Shown here one piece after another: positions 51,139 through 62,305 of a stretch of 64,000 nucleotides of DNA; the stretch's first letter is position 1, and every line of letters starts with the position of its first letter. The stretch is from positions 186,001 through 250,000 of the forward strand of contig NZ_JAQOMS010000002.1 of assembly GCF_028401425.1 (NCBI RefSeq). The letters run 5' to 3'. The notes beneath the pieces were generated by a model that was given only the letters and a program-made list of their open reading frames with translations, searched no databases and was not told where the DNA came from. This DNA comes from Psychrosphaera algicola (GTDB taxonomy: Bacteria; Pseudomonadota; Gammaproteobacteria; Enterobacterales; Alteromonadaceae). The position numbers and the translations under genes were made by a program.

Positions 51139-51186
51139 ATTTGAATACTGCATTAAACAATACATTTTTAATGGTACAACAAATAC

Positions 51187-51219
51187 AAACGCCGCTTAAT
51201 TTAGCGGCGTTTGTGTTTT
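51187..51219. terminator. terminator between M14 peptidase and Tas-like genes
   Basis: AAACGCCGCT (51187-51196) pairs with AGCGGCGTTT (51203-51212), loop TAATTT, followed by GTGTTTTT. With A's on its left side it could also end the converging gene. Confidence 0.85.
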
Positions 51220-51261
51220 TGCTGCAGTAAAATGAAGTTTCTATTATTTTAATTTGCGGTA

Positions 51262-52314
51262 TTAAAATGTTGCCGGATATTGGCGCAATGTTAGCGCAAT
51301 TTCTTCTGCCATAGCGTCAGGAATGGTCATTTCAAATGCCTCAATGTTCTCTGTAAGCTGAGCTAACGAGGTTGCACCAATAATTGTTGATGTAACGCCG
51401 TCTATTTGATTCGTCCAAGCTAACGCTAACTGAGCCGGCGTAAAGCCATATTTATTCGCTATTTCTACGTATTGCCGAACTGCGGCGTCGGTTTGTTCTG
51501 TATCTCTAAATAAGCCGTTACGTTGGGCCATCCGCCAACGGCTTCCCTCTGGCCTTGCACCACCAATATATTTACCTGTTAGGGCACCTGCAGCAAGTGG
51601 CGACCAAGGAAGGTATGCGATGTTTTCATGAACACAATTTTCAATCAAATACGGCCAATCTTTGGTATGCAATAAATTAAACTCGTTTTGAATCGATACC
51701 ATTTTTGGTAAATCGTATTTGTCACTTAGCTTAAGGTAGGTATTTATTCCCCAAGTCGTATCATCAGAAAGGCCACAATGATGTATTTTACCCGCCTCTT
51801 GACAGGTTTTTAACGCTTTTAAAATTTCCAACATTTGTTCGGTATGAAGTTTACTATCAGCTTGCGAAAACTTAACCTTGTTAACATGGTGTTGTGCAAA
51901 GTGTGGAGAAGTGCGATTAGGCCAATGCAATTGATACAAATCGATGTAGTCTGTTTTCAGGCGTCTAAGTGAATCATCAACGGCTTCAATTACACTGGCA
52001 CCGGTAATTTTTCCACCGTCACGAATGTAAGGTAATCCTGGACCTGCAATTTTAGACGCTAGTATCATTTCTTTTCGACGTTCTGGGTTTCGGCTCAACC
52101 AGTTGCCGATAACTCGCTCTGTGTCACCATATTTTTCAGGGACAGGTGGAACGGGATATAGCTCAGCGGTGTCAAAAAAATTAACGCCTTTGCTTAGTGC
52201 ATATTCTATTTGTTCATCGGCATCTTTTTGCGAGTTTTGGTTGCCCTAGGTCATTGTGCCTAAACACACTCTAGACACTTTTAAACCACTGGTTCCTAAC
52301 GTTGAATACTTCAT
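51262..52314 (-). CDS. tas: aldo/keto reductase, Tas-like
   Basis: About 350 residues, matching E. coli Tas over its length: LGTSGLKVSRVCLGTMTWGNQNSQ, YPVPPVPEKYGDTERVIGNW, LKTDYIDLYQLHWPNRT, YIAKLSDKYDLP-like middle and STIIGATSLAQLTENIEAFE. The TIM barrel carries Asp, Tyr, Lys and His of the AKR tetrad. ATG 52314 is the start. TAG at 52246-52248 sits in CCTAGG, where relatives have TMTWG or TMTFG; TGG restores it. Tas-type reductases complement tyrosine/prephenate defects in E. coli only when overexpressed; the normal substrate is uncertain. Confidence 0.88.
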
Positions 52315-52415
52315 TTTTTAACCTAGATTTTTCTCAATAAACAATAAATTGTGATGAAAGCTCAATATTCAATGCCAATTGTTGTTTAAATAAAGTAGTT
52401 GAAATTAGAATGGCA

Positions 52416-53089
52416 CTATAAAAACGTGGCGATATCTTCAAATGGCTTTTTATCCCGAGCATGATTGGGCACTGTAGCACCTTCTTCAGGGTAGCCTGCA
52501 ATAATCAACATATAGGGACGCTCATTATCAGGTCGTTGGCATATTTTTGACAGGAATTGCATTGGCTTTGGCGTGTGTGTCAGCGTGACTAAACCACAGT
52601 CGTGCAAGGCATTGATCAAGAAACCCGTGGCGATACCGACTGATTCATGAACATAGTAGTTTGTTTTTTGATCTTCGGCTTTGAGGCCACCTTTTTTTGG
52701 GAAAAAACAGCGATAAGCCAAGGTGCATGCGCTAAATAAGGTTTCTGAGCATTGGTGCCAAGGGGTTTTAAAGCATCTAGCCATTCGTCGCCTGCGCGCC
52801 CGTCATAAAAACCTTGTTCGTGTAATTCGGCTTGTTCTCTAACCTGTTGTTTGATCTCCGAGCTATGTATTGCAACAAAATGCCATGGCTGATGATTTGC
52901 TCCGCTCGGTGCAGTACCCGCGGCTTTTATGCAATTTTCTATGATCTTTTGGTCAACGGGTCTGTCACTAAATTGTCTAATACTGTGGCGACGTTTAATA
53001 TTATTTAAAAATGTTTCTGAACGTTTCAGCATGACATCAGGGGCGTATTCGATGTAGTCATTTAGCGGTGTACAATTGTGTTCATTCAT
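52416..53089 (-). CDS. nitroreductase family protein (iodotyrosine dehalogenase-like)
   Basis: About 225 residues. FMN-binding nitroreductase marks: FLNNIKRRHSIRQFSDRPVDQKIIENCIKAAGTAPSGANHQPWHFVAI, the R-H-S-I-R and PSGANxQPW loops that hold FMN, then ESVGIATGFLINALHDCGLVTLTHTP and the Arg/Gly tail YMLIIAGYPEEGA. The N-terminal extension PLNDYIEYAPDVMLKRSETF fits the iodotyrosine-deiodinase-like branch. ATG 53089 preferred; a longer start is possible. The T7 run at 52692-52698 is one base short; A8 on the coding strand gives FSQKKGGLKAEDQKTN. It likely reduces a halo- or nitro-aromatic with NAD(P)H. Confidence 0.87.
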
Positions 53090-53198
53090 TCTTGAATTCT
53101 TATAATTATCAGTGAGTAAAAGGATACGAGTTGCGCCTAGCTTACCCATAGAATGTTATAACGCCAAGTCTATGGGTAAAATTTAACTCAATTCAAAT

Positions 53199-56100
53199 TT
53201 AAGGTCGAATGTTCACTCGTATTCTTTTAAGTACACTCACATAGCCATCAGTAATAGTCACGGAAACAAACACGTCCGTTTCCTCTGTCACTGCTAATGA
53301 CGTCACGGTTACTGTGTTAGTGGGTGGACTATTGGGGTCACCAACAATCACTAATAATTCCGGGTCTCCACTTTCTACCGAAACGACAGAGACGACATCA
53401 CCGTCTGTGGCAGAATCTGGATCACTAGGCGTAATGTTAAAAGTAAACGTTGAGTTTTGCAGCATTAAAACGCTACCGGTATCGTTGGTTATCGGTGGTT
53501 CATTTTCCAAAATCACTGAAACGACAAATGGCACTTCGGTATAGGTTTCGTCGTCGTAAACACGTAAAATAAGTTGAGCGTTTTCGATTACCGAACCCTT
53601 ACTCGCGCCTGAAATGCGAATGCTATTTATATCAGCTCCGTGGACGACGATCTGGCTTGGAATTATCGCAGAGGTTGGTGTACGCACCTCAACACTTAGT
53701 GACAAATTATCAATATCTACAACGCTTAGCGGTAAAGACACAATGTCGTCATTAATTAACGTTAGGTTATTCTCTGATAGTGTGATTACTGGTGGATCAT
53801 TGACCGGCATAACATTTAACGAAACAGTTTCAGTGGTCACAAACGCATTTGCAGAGTCGTCACGAGCCGTTATGTCAAAATACAATAAAGTGTCGACCAA
53901 AACGTTATCTGGCACTGACACTTCAATATACCCGTCCTGTTCGGTAAGAGCTAACTGATTAGGGAACGGGTTTGTAATGGTAATAGCGATATTGTCGCCG
54001 TTAATATCAAAAACTCGATAGTTAATAATCAAATCAGCGCCTTCGGAAACGTTACTTAAATAAGCAGACACCGTTAACTCCGGTGGCGTAGGAATAATAG
54101 GAACGGTAACTGTGATATTCAAAAACGTCGATAAGAATCCGTCTGATGCCGACGTAGAAAAGATAAACTCCTGTTCATAAGGGCTATCTTCAGAGACGGC
54201 GAGGGCCAATATTTGCGTATTAGGATCATAACTATATGTTAAGTTTGAGTTGTTTACAGTGGAAAATAGATTCAACTCGTCGGTATCTGGATCAACATAG
54301 GTCAATCGCATTTGCAGTGTTTCACCAGGTAACATAGATACTTCGGTGTATTGTGCCGTGATCACCGGTGCGGTATTTGTAAAGCGTATTTTGGCCGGAA
54401 TCGATACGAGGGCCTGTTCGGCAAAGTCGTCAACCGCAGTTACGTCGATTACACCGTCGTAGTCTTCCAATACATTGAGTGCTGTTACAAATAGACTGCT
54501 ACCTTCGACAACAATCGCAAATTTATTTGTGTCGTAACTTAGGGCAAACGGTAATGTACCTTCCTCGGCATCGGTTACGTCAACTTGAATTTCGGCTGTA
54601 CCGCCTTCCACTAACTCAATACTGTTTGTATAAGTTATTACCGGTGGGGTGTTATTTTTTACGACTACATTAATGTCGGTACTCGATTGAGCGCCAAACT
54701 CATCTGTAGCGATAAGTGTTATGGTTGTCTCGATATCATCGTCTGTTTCGTTTGGTAGGGCAGTGATTGCCAAATTTTCGTTTTCTAAAATGACCTGTAA
54801 AAGACTATCATCAAATTCAAATGTAACTGTAAAATCGTGAAGTTCAAGATCAGCGATGGCATAAGGCAATAACACACCGGTGGTCTCGAGCACGTCAATA
54901 GTTTGTGCAACATCAATTAACGGTGAACTATTCGGGTGGCCACCAAGAAACTCGACAAAGTTATTTTTAATGTATAAGTGATAGGTGAGTTTGGAGTTAA
55001 AATTACCATCACTAGCAACAATCGTTATTTGTTCATGGTTTAAATCGGTTACGTCGTCGCTGTAAACATAGACATATGGATAATCAATGCGATAACTGAA
55101 TGCAGGATCAGAGGCGATAACCGAATATTCTAAGTTACTTTCTAAGTCGTCAAACGCGGCAAATGCTAAAGTCGCGATTAGGTCTGTTTCCACGCCCTGC
55201 AATTTGATTAATAAACTCAGGTCTACATTACGTTCTAAGTAGATCTGAGGTGGTTCATCGATAGCAACTTCACCAGTTGACGTTAAGGTAAATGTCGTTT
55301 GGCTGCTGTTGTGTGCGTCACTTATTTCTACCGTAATTTCGTTATCATCTATGTCAAATGACGCGATTGGATATAGGGTAATTTGGATCCCTGTTTGGGT
55401 TAAATTTACGTGGGTCGTCAGCCATTTTGGGCCTTTAATAATGCGATAGGCAATGCGGTCGGAATCGGGGTCATACAAGTCATAATCGAGCGTGGTTGAT
55501 TGACCTGTTGGAACATTGATCGTGGTATCTTTGACCGCTAAAGTAGGTATGTGAGTGGTTTCTAAGTCTCGGTTTTTATTGTAATAAATCATATACATGG
55601 TGGATTCATTTACCACACCGTTTTTTTCAGTTACGGCTACAATTTCACCATATGTATCTTCTTCTCCGATAAAGGCTTCTATGATCAGGCTGTTCTTATC
55701 AGCTGAAAGCTGACCTTTAATCACCGCAGAATTGAAATAAAATTGTTCGGTGACTTCGTCATCATCTGTGTAGTTACGCTGTATTTCAATTTCAACCGTC
55801 TCGCCCTCAAAAATGGTTATGTAATTGCTGGGAAAATAAATGAGATTTAGGTTGAGTTCACTAAGGGGGCAGTCATCAACTGAGCCTGTACAGTCAGGGT
55901 CTGGATCTTCAGTTCAGGATCAGTTGAAATGGGAGTCGCAACGTAGTTTACGGTCATTTCTGACGTTTGAGTTTGGCTAGAAAACGACAACGTAAATTGT
56001 CCAGAACCAGTCTGGTCTCCTAACATAAAGCTGATCTGTTTATTTGTTTGATCAACCGCTAAGGTGCCATGACTTGGTGCGGATGTGATTGCGACATTGA

Positions 56101-56302
56101 TATCAAATTCAGTTTCTTGCACAACAAGATAATTGAGGAGCGCTGTAGAATTAATCTCGACAGTTAACTCCGTTGAGTCGAGTTCAACGGTAAAACTTTC
56201 ATCAATTGTTGTTGTCTTATTGCTGTCACTGCAGGCCAATACAAGCATGGAGATAAAAATGAGCAATAGATTTCGACCAGCCACTACAAAATGCGTCATC
56301 AT
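53199..56302 (-). CDS. giant surface lipoprotein with cadherin/PKD-like repeats
   Basis: About 1034 residues. LLLIFISMLVLACSDSN is a lipoprotein signal (lipobox LVLAC). The body is a chain of some eight beta-sandwich domains of cadherin/Ca-dependent type, each closing with recurring motifs such as VSDAHNSSQTTFTL, TVDDFAEQALVSI and VTDGYVSVL, and rich in Asp (DPDSDRIAYR, DIDNLSLSVEV, DPDSATDGDVVSV) likely to bind calcium. CDPDCTGS-like region near residue 145 has a DxDCTGSVDDC patch. One shift near 55905-55915 (CTGAACTGAAG, one C short in a GAACCTGAAG-type sequence). Probably an adhesin or matrix protein; its partner is unknown. Confidence 0.75.
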
Positions 56303-56520
56303 AAAAACTACAGGTACCAAGGTGAAAAGAGACTTTAATTATAGCGGCAGTTAGCGGATTTTCTTTACTTGAATGTTGAAGATTTGTTGAAATTAATTAG
56401 CAAAAAACAAGGGAAACTGAACGTTTCCCTCGACTGTTACACAAGTCTAATTAATGACAAAAGTAGAACAAAATATTTGGTGATAGCGTATTACTCTTGT
56501 CAAAGTTTAACGTGCGTCAA

Positions 56521-57049
56521 TTATTGTGTTAATAGCGCAACGGCAGTTTGGAGTTTGTCATTTAACTCTGCATTGCTGAGTTTGCCTTGCTCTACGTCAA
56601 AATTGTCGTAGAAACTAGGTATTGACAATGATGCTTTAACATCGCCATTAAAATACGGTGCTGACGTTACCGCTGTATTTAATACAGAAGCAGCCCCACT
56701 ATGATCTTGGCGAAGTGGCCAGAAGCAACATAGGTTTATTTTGATAAACTTTTGGATCAATACGCGAAGTCCAATCAAAAAGGTTTTTAAACGCCGCCGA
56801 ATAGCTGCCATTATATTCTGCAAAACTAATCACAATTGCGTCGGCATCAGCAATTTTTTGGTGAAATTGTTTCGCTTGTTCAGGTTGACCTAATTCGGCT
56901 TCGCGTTCCATGCTAAAAATAGGCATTTCATAGTCGTTAATATCAATGATGTCAGCTTCTGCATTCTCAATTAATGATGTAGCATAAATGGCAAGTTGTT
57001 TGTTTATTGAATTTGCAGAATTACTTCCTGCAAGTGTTAATACTTTCAT
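56521..57049 (-). CDS. NADPH-dependent FMN reductase
   Basis: About 175 residues, flavodoxin-like. MKVLTLAGSNSANSINKQLAIYA is the FMN phosphate loop; DADAIVISFAEYNGSYSAAFKNLFDWTSRI the family active-site region. The end LLLATSP continues after a break at TCTTGG (56705-56710, plus strand) into SPGHSGAASVLNTAVTSAP, a form close to the SPGxRGG motif of relatives; a CCAGG is expected there. GAGGAGAACTATT precedes ATG 57049, an excellent ribosome site. It reduces FMN or quinones with NADPH, likely for oxidative stress control. Confidence 0.88.
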
Positions 57050-57185
57050 AATAGTTCTCCTCTTGGGTAATGCTGAGCAGTCTATTATGTTCGATTAGAA
57101 AGATTAACAGGCCAAATGGTGAATGATTGTTTCCAAATGGCCTTTAATTGACGGTAAGACGTTGATTTTCAATTTAACTTTTAAG

Positions 57186-58870
57186 CTATTTTTTTACTTT
57201 TGCATTATCTGGATGAACTTGTTCGTAATAATCTTGCTTGTAGTCCGTTAGCAGCTCGTCTTGTTGTTCGAAGGTAAATCCAGAGCTAAGCAGTAACTGA
57301 CGGCTTAACTCGATACTTGCTTCTAAATTTTCCGAAACGACTTTGTAAGCGCCTAAATCCATAAGCTTTTTACAAATAGGGGCATTATGGCCACGAGCAT
57401 AAATCTTAATTGATGGGTAGTGTTGGCTCAAAATTTCCACGAGCGTGGTGGCCACTTCTGAGTCATTAACCGTCACGATAATTGACTCCGCATTTGCAAT
57501 GCCTGCCGAATGTAATGTTTCAGGCTTTGTGACATCCGCATAAAAGACTGGCATTCCCAATGCTTGGTATTTTTCACTAAAGATACTTCACTCTCAAGCG
57601 CCACATAGGGCACTCCAGCAAGCGATAATATGTCGCCAACGCGGCGTCCAACACGACCAAAACCGGCAATAACAATGGGTTGGAATTCAATTTCTTTTTG
57701 TTCAAGCGGTTTGTCAGATGGCTTTAAATGTAATTTGTAAGCAATTGCAGCCAAAATAGGTGTGACAAGCATACTAATGAGGACAATTAATAACAAAGTA
57801 TCAAATGTAGATTGAGTTAAAATGTGACTATTAAATGCGATGGAAAACAATACAAGTGCAAATTCGCCACCTTGAGCCAATATCAAAGCCACAGCCAAGC
57901 CGTTGTGCTTATTTAAGCCAAATAAGCGACTTATAGGCCACAGAATCAACGCTTTAATAGCGACGAGTGCAAATACCATTGCAATGATAAATAGGGGCGA
58001 CTGACTTAATACATCTAGGTTTAGCGACATACCCATCGACATAAAAAATAGCCCGAGTAACAAACCACGGAACGGTTGGACTTCGGCTCGGATTTGGTGA
58101 CGGAACGCGCTGTCTGAAATAAGCAATCCCGCTAAAAATGCTCCCATTGCCATTGATAGACCAGCATGTTCGGTTAAATAGGCGGTACCTAAAACAATGA
58201 GAAGGGCAGAGGCAGTAAATACTTCTGAATTAGCAGCATGTGCGACTCGATAAAGTATTGGGTTAAGCAAGTAACGACCAGCCAAAATAACAAGCGCTAA
58301 GATCCCAATGGATTTTAAAAATGCATAGCCTAAATGTATATCGCTTGACTGATCGGCGGATAACAGAGGGATCATGGCTAGTAAAGGAACGACGGCTAAA
58401 TCTTGAAACAGTAAAACCGCCATAGAGCTTCGCCCGTATTCAGAACTTAAAGACTTTTGCTCATTTAAAAGTTGAAGGACAAATGCTGTAGAAGATAATG
58501 CGAGCGCTGGACCAATGATAATAGACGCTGCAAAATCTAAATTAAACCCGTAATAACAAATGGAAGTAATAACCGTGCCGGTAAGCACTAACTGCAATGA
58601 GCCCTGACCAAAAACCAGTCGTCTAATTTTCCATAGAAATGCAGGTTTCATCTCCATTCCGATCAAAAATAGCAGCAAGACAACACCAAATTCAGAGATA
58701 TGACTAACATCTTCTACCTGTGCAATAAGCCCGAGACCAAATGGACCTATGGCTAATCCAGCAAGTAAAAATCCTGGAACAGCACCAAGTTTAATAGCTT
58801 GGCAAATTGGTACCATGATTACAGCGGCGATGAGTAAATAAATGAATTCGAGCAAGTATTGAGAAGGCAC
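57186..58870 (-). CDS. CPA2-family cation/proton antiporter with RCK domain (Kef-like)
   Basis: About 561 residues. Twelve membrane helices begin with LLEFIYLLIAAVIMVPICQAIKLGAVPGFLLAGLAIGPFGLGLI; the Q/ASSTAFVLQLL and FLIGMEM motifs are typical of KefB/KefC. A TrkA-N/RCK domain follows: PIVIAGFGRVGRRVGDIL (GxGxxG) and GMPVFYADVTKPETLHSAGIANAESIIVTV. The T5 run at 57570-57574 is one base short, restored to VSLVKKYQALGMPVFYADV. Kef proteins export potassium in exchange for protons when electrophiles deplete glutathione; this matches the surrounding detoxification genes, though no KefF/KefG partner is present. The FMN reductase beside it could serve that role, by analogy only. Confidence 0.88.
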
Positions 58871-59055
58871 TATTTTTCCTAGTTGTTAATGGCTACGGAT
58901 ACAATAAGTTTATCTTATTATTTACGGATAAAAGTTGTGTTAAATCAAAGTGTTTTTCGATAATTATCAGAGTTACTCTTAATTATTAGAGCCACTTTTA
59001 AATTATAGTCTAGTAACAATCCAGCAAAATTTGATAAAAATATTACATTAGAGCC

Positions 59056-59088
59056 AAAAAAAGGAACGCACTAATTAAAATACGTTCC
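59056..59088 (-). terminator. terminator downstream of the RhlE helicase gene
   Basis: On the minus strand GGAACG pairs with CGTTCC (59063-59068 with 59083-59088) and the plus-strand A7 at 59056-59062 becomes a T7 tail. The stem is short, but the tail is strong. Confidence 0.55.
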
Positions 59089-59121
59089 ATTATTTATAAG
59101 CATTTAATGAGTTTACTTATC

Positions 59122-59183
59122 GCCTCGCTAAGAGGCTAAGTAATGCTTGGCTAAAATCTGTGAAGAACGAATATAAGCCAAGC
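59122..59183. other. two small hairpins in the 445-base gap after rhlE
   Basis: GCCTC (59122-59126) pairs with GAGGC (59132-59136), and GCTTGGCT (59145-59152) with AGCCAAGC (59176-59183). They lie in the long 3' region of the helicase transcript. No gene is visible in 58871-59315. A structured 3' end or small RNA is possible, with weak support. Confidence 0.35.
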
Positions 59184-59315
59184 GTTTCGTGTTCTACTTT
59201 TGCGACTTGATATGTGAAGCTAGAATTAACACTAAACCCTTACAAACAAACCGAATTTAATTAATAGCACCTAGCCACAGAAACACATAACAGCAAATAA
59301 AACGGTTGTTTATAC

Positions 59316-60698
59316 TCAGCCGTTATTTGAGCGACGTGGCGCTCCACTGGAACCACGGTTACTTGTATTTGCTTTACGAGGCCCATTGCTGCGACGAGCG
59401 CCAGAATTATTATTTGCCCGGCCACTACCAGAACGATTGTTTGGTTTATTAGACCCTTTGCCCATCGAGCCTTTTTTCTCAGCGTCGTCAGAATTTAAGT
59501 CTAAAGATTTAACTTTTTTGGCTTTTTCTTTTGTGGTGCACGAATAGGGCGAGACGCTGGCACCTTTAAGCTAGGTTTAAACTCTTCATCAACAGAACGG
59601 TCGATATGTTTTTGAATTAACTGCTCAATCTTACTTAAGCTATCAAATTCCTCTTCACATACAAATGAAACTGCGATGCCTTCGCTACCCGCACGACCTG
59701 TACGACCAATACGGTGAACATAGTCCTCTGCAATATTCGGCATATCGAAGTTAATTACCTGTGGTAACTCATTAATATCGATACCACGTGCAGCGATGTC
59801 GGTTGCTACCAAGACTCGTATAGAACCATCTTTAAAGTTTGCTAACGCGCGGGTGCGAGCACCTTGGCTTTTGTCGCCATGAATCGCAGCGGCTGTGATG
59901 TTTTTAGAGTCTAGGTTACGTGCTAATCGGTTTGCGCCGTGTTTTGTGCGACTGAAAACCAACACTTGTTGCCAGTTATTTTGTTTGATTAGCTTGATAA
60001 GAAGCTTAGATTTATTACTTCGGTCAATTTCGTACAGCATTTGATTTACCGTATTCGCCGTCGCGTTTGCCGGAGATACAGACACTTCTACAGGGTCATT
60101 CATTAGCCCTTTGGCTAGAGTTTTTATATCGTCCGAAAACGTTGCAGAAAACATCAAATTTTGTCGTTTTGTTGGCAGTAATTTTAGAATACGTTTTATG
60201 TCGTGAATAAAGCCCATGTCTAACATGCGGTCAGCTTCATCAAGGACTAAGGTTTCAAGTTCGTCAAAACGCACTGCTCTTTGATTAAATAAGTCCATCA
60301 ATCGATAAGGGTAGCAACCAAAACGTCAGCACCTTTTCTCAACGCCATCATTTGTGGGTTGATTTTTACGCCGCCAAAGACACAGACATAATTTAAATTT
60401 AAGTGCTTGCCATACATTTCAACGTTTTCTGCAATCTGGGCTGCAAGTTCGCGTGTTGGCGTTAGGATCAGGGCTCTTACTTGATTTGAGCTGGCTTTTT
60501 TGCCGTCCTCTAAGCGGTGCAATAGCGGCAGAGTAAAGCCTGCCGTTTTACCTGTCCCGGTTTGGGCTGCTGCCATTAAGTCCTTTCCGGATAGTACAGC
60601 TGGGATAGCCTGAGCTTGAATTGGCGTTGGTGTTTCATAATTTTTTCAGATAACGCTTTAAGGATAGACTCGGACAAACCTAATGAAGAAAAGGACAT
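59316..60698 (-). CDS. rhlE: DEAD-box RNA helicase RhlE
   Basis: About 461 residues. Q motif FSSLGLSESILKALSEKNYETPTPIQAQAIPAV, motif I AAAQTGTGKT, PTRELA (Ia), DEADRMLDMGF (II), SATFS (III), then in domain 2 VFSRTKHGANRLA, ATDIAARGID and HRIGRTGRAG (VI). The tail is Lys/Arg/Asn/Ser-rich (RGSSGAPRRSNNG end) and binds RNA. ATG 60698. Breaks: T6 at 60641-60646, ACCCTTATC near 60300-60310 (a CCTGG or CCAGG would give VATPGRLMDL), T6 at 59514-59519 before the tail. RhlE remodels structured RNA in ribosome assembly and mRNA turnover, often at low temperature. Confidence 0.93.
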
Positions 60699-60905
60699 TA
60701 ATACTCTCAAATTGGTGAATTGGTGGATGGTACAAACGCGCTGGAGGCTACAGTAAACAGTGTACTAAGGCAAGCTCGTCGTGTATTCAGCGATGAATTA
60801 TAGCCTAAAATTTAACATCCTCCATAGTTTGACGTTAACATTCCTCTTAACTTTAGCATTAAAATTCATTACCTTTAGCGATATTCAGTTTCGGGAGCAC
60901 TAATT

Positions 60906-61166
60906 TTGAGTTGGTTTGTTTATATTTTGTCCTGTAAGGATAAATCGCTATACACTGGGATCACGACAGATTGTACTAGAAGATTACTGCAACATAACAA
61001 AGGTACTGGTGCGAAATATACGCGGGCACGACTCCCTGTAACTTTGGTTTATCAAGAAATAGCCGATTGTAGAAGCACAGCAACCAAACGTGAAATAGCG
61101 ATTAAAAAATTATCTCGTCAACAAAAACAAGAACTTATAAAATCTAAACCTTGTCAGAATTCATAA
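60906..61166 (+). CDS. GIY-YIG nuclease superfamily protein (UPF0213-like)
   Basis: An 86-residue stand-alone GIY-YIG domain. WFVYILSCKDKSLYTGITTDCTRRLLQHNKG holds the VYIL and LYTGIT motifs and the catalytic Arg; ATKREIAIKKLSRQQKQELI is the second helix with its conserved Glu. The start is TTG 60906 after CGGGAGCACTAA. These small proteins occur in many bacteria; a few have nuclease activity on branched or single-stranded DNA, otherwise the role is unknown. It faces the rhlE gene across 207 bases with no other supported feature between them. Confidence 0.85.
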   Translation: MSWFVYILSCKDKSLYTGITTDCTRRLLQHNKGTGAKYTRARLPVTLVYQEIADCRSTATKREIAIKKLSRQQKQELIKSKPCQNS

Positions 61167-61252
61167 TTTTCGGCGTCTGGCTCTAAAGTACCATTTTCTA
61201 TTTATACCTGCTGTCTCATTATCAACCTGTACTGTAAAAAACGGGATTGAAA

Positions 61253-62170
61253 ATGAAATCGACTTACCTAGCAATATTGACGTTAATTAGCGTTAGTTTT
61301 TCAACACTTGCTACAACAAAGTTTACTGCCTTAACCCAGTTTGGTGACAACCCTGGACAGCTTACGGCCACTTATCTATCGAGTGGTCAAAATAATAAAG
61401 CACTTGTTGTTTTGCTACATGGCTGTGGTCAGCACGGTGAAACCTTTGCGGATCAAAGTGGGTTAGCGGATGCTGCACAAGCTTTAGGATTCGCATTACT
61501 CGTTCCACAGCAAAATAAAAGCAACAATGTGCAACTTTGCTTTAACTGGTTTTCACCTATTGATCAGATTGGCATTGAAGGCGAAAGCCAGTCAATTGTA
61601 AATATGATCAACTCGCTAAAAATTAAATTACATTCTTCAGACGTTTATATTGCTGGTCTTTCAGCTGGCGGCGCAATGGTGTCAAACCTGTTGAGTTCAC
61701 ATCCTCAAATATTCAAAGCCGGTGCTGTTGTTTCGGGCATTGGTTTCCCATGTGCAGATTCGTTAGTGAAGGCGATTTCTTGTATGAAAAATGGCCCCGC
61801 GGAACCACCGGTGCAACTCGCAAAAATGTTAACCCCATTGCTAAAAGACAAACTACTGCCGCAAGTCACGCTTGTTGTTGGCAAAGCGGACAATATTGTT
61901 AACCCGCTAAATAGCGATAGTTTGGCGCAAAGCTGGGTAATGTTGAGTAAAGCGCAGCAGGTTTCACAATCGAGCAGTTTGGGTGTGCATCACCAACTTT
62001 GGCAGGACAGCAAAAAGGACAGCTCACTCGAGTTAATTAAATTTGATGACTTTGGTCACGGTTGGTCAGTTAATTCAGGTGAAAAATTTGGCGGTCAAGT
62101 TGCTCCGTATTTGATCGAACACAAGGTCAGTACCACAGTTTTATTACTTAAGGCTTGGAAACTTATTTAG
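61253..62170 (+). CDS. secreted PHB depolymerase-family esterase
   Basis: About 305 residues. MKSTYLAILTLISVSFSTLATT is a signal peptide with a cleavable site near residue 20. ALVVLLHGCGQHGETFADQSGLAD is the oxyanion region, GLSAGGAMVSNLL the GxSxG nucleophile elbow, and GKADNIVNPLN and FDDFGHGWS the Asp and His of the triad. The family includes PHB depolymerases and feruloyl esterases that act outside the inner membrane. Cysteines in HGCGQ, LCFNW and FPCADSLVKAISCM fit disulfides of exported members. ATG 61253 preferred over TTG 61247. Substrate unknown. Confidence 0.88.
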   Translation: MKSTYLAILTLISVSFSTLATTKFTALTQFGDNPGQLTATYLSSGQNNKALVVLLHGCGQHGETFADQSGLADAAQALGFALLVPQQNKSNNVQLCFNWFSPIDQIGIEGESQSIVNMINSLKIKLHSSDVYIAGLSAGGAMVSNLLSSHPQIFKAGAVVSGIGFPCADSLVKAISCMKNGPAEPPVQLAKMLTPLLKDKLLPQVTLVVGKADNIVNPLNSDSLAQSWVMLSKAQQVSQSSSLGVHHQLWQDSKKDSSLELIKFDDFGHGWSVNSGEKFGGQVAPYLIEHKVSTTVLLLKAWKLI

Positions 62171-62305
62171 TTTCATGGTCTTAGTTGGGAAATTCAATGG
62201 ATAACCGTATACTACTAATGTACAAATTATTTATTTTACAAATTGGTATACAGTTTTTCGAGTCAATGTTTAAAGCTATAAAAATAACTACAACAGGGTA
62301 ATTAC

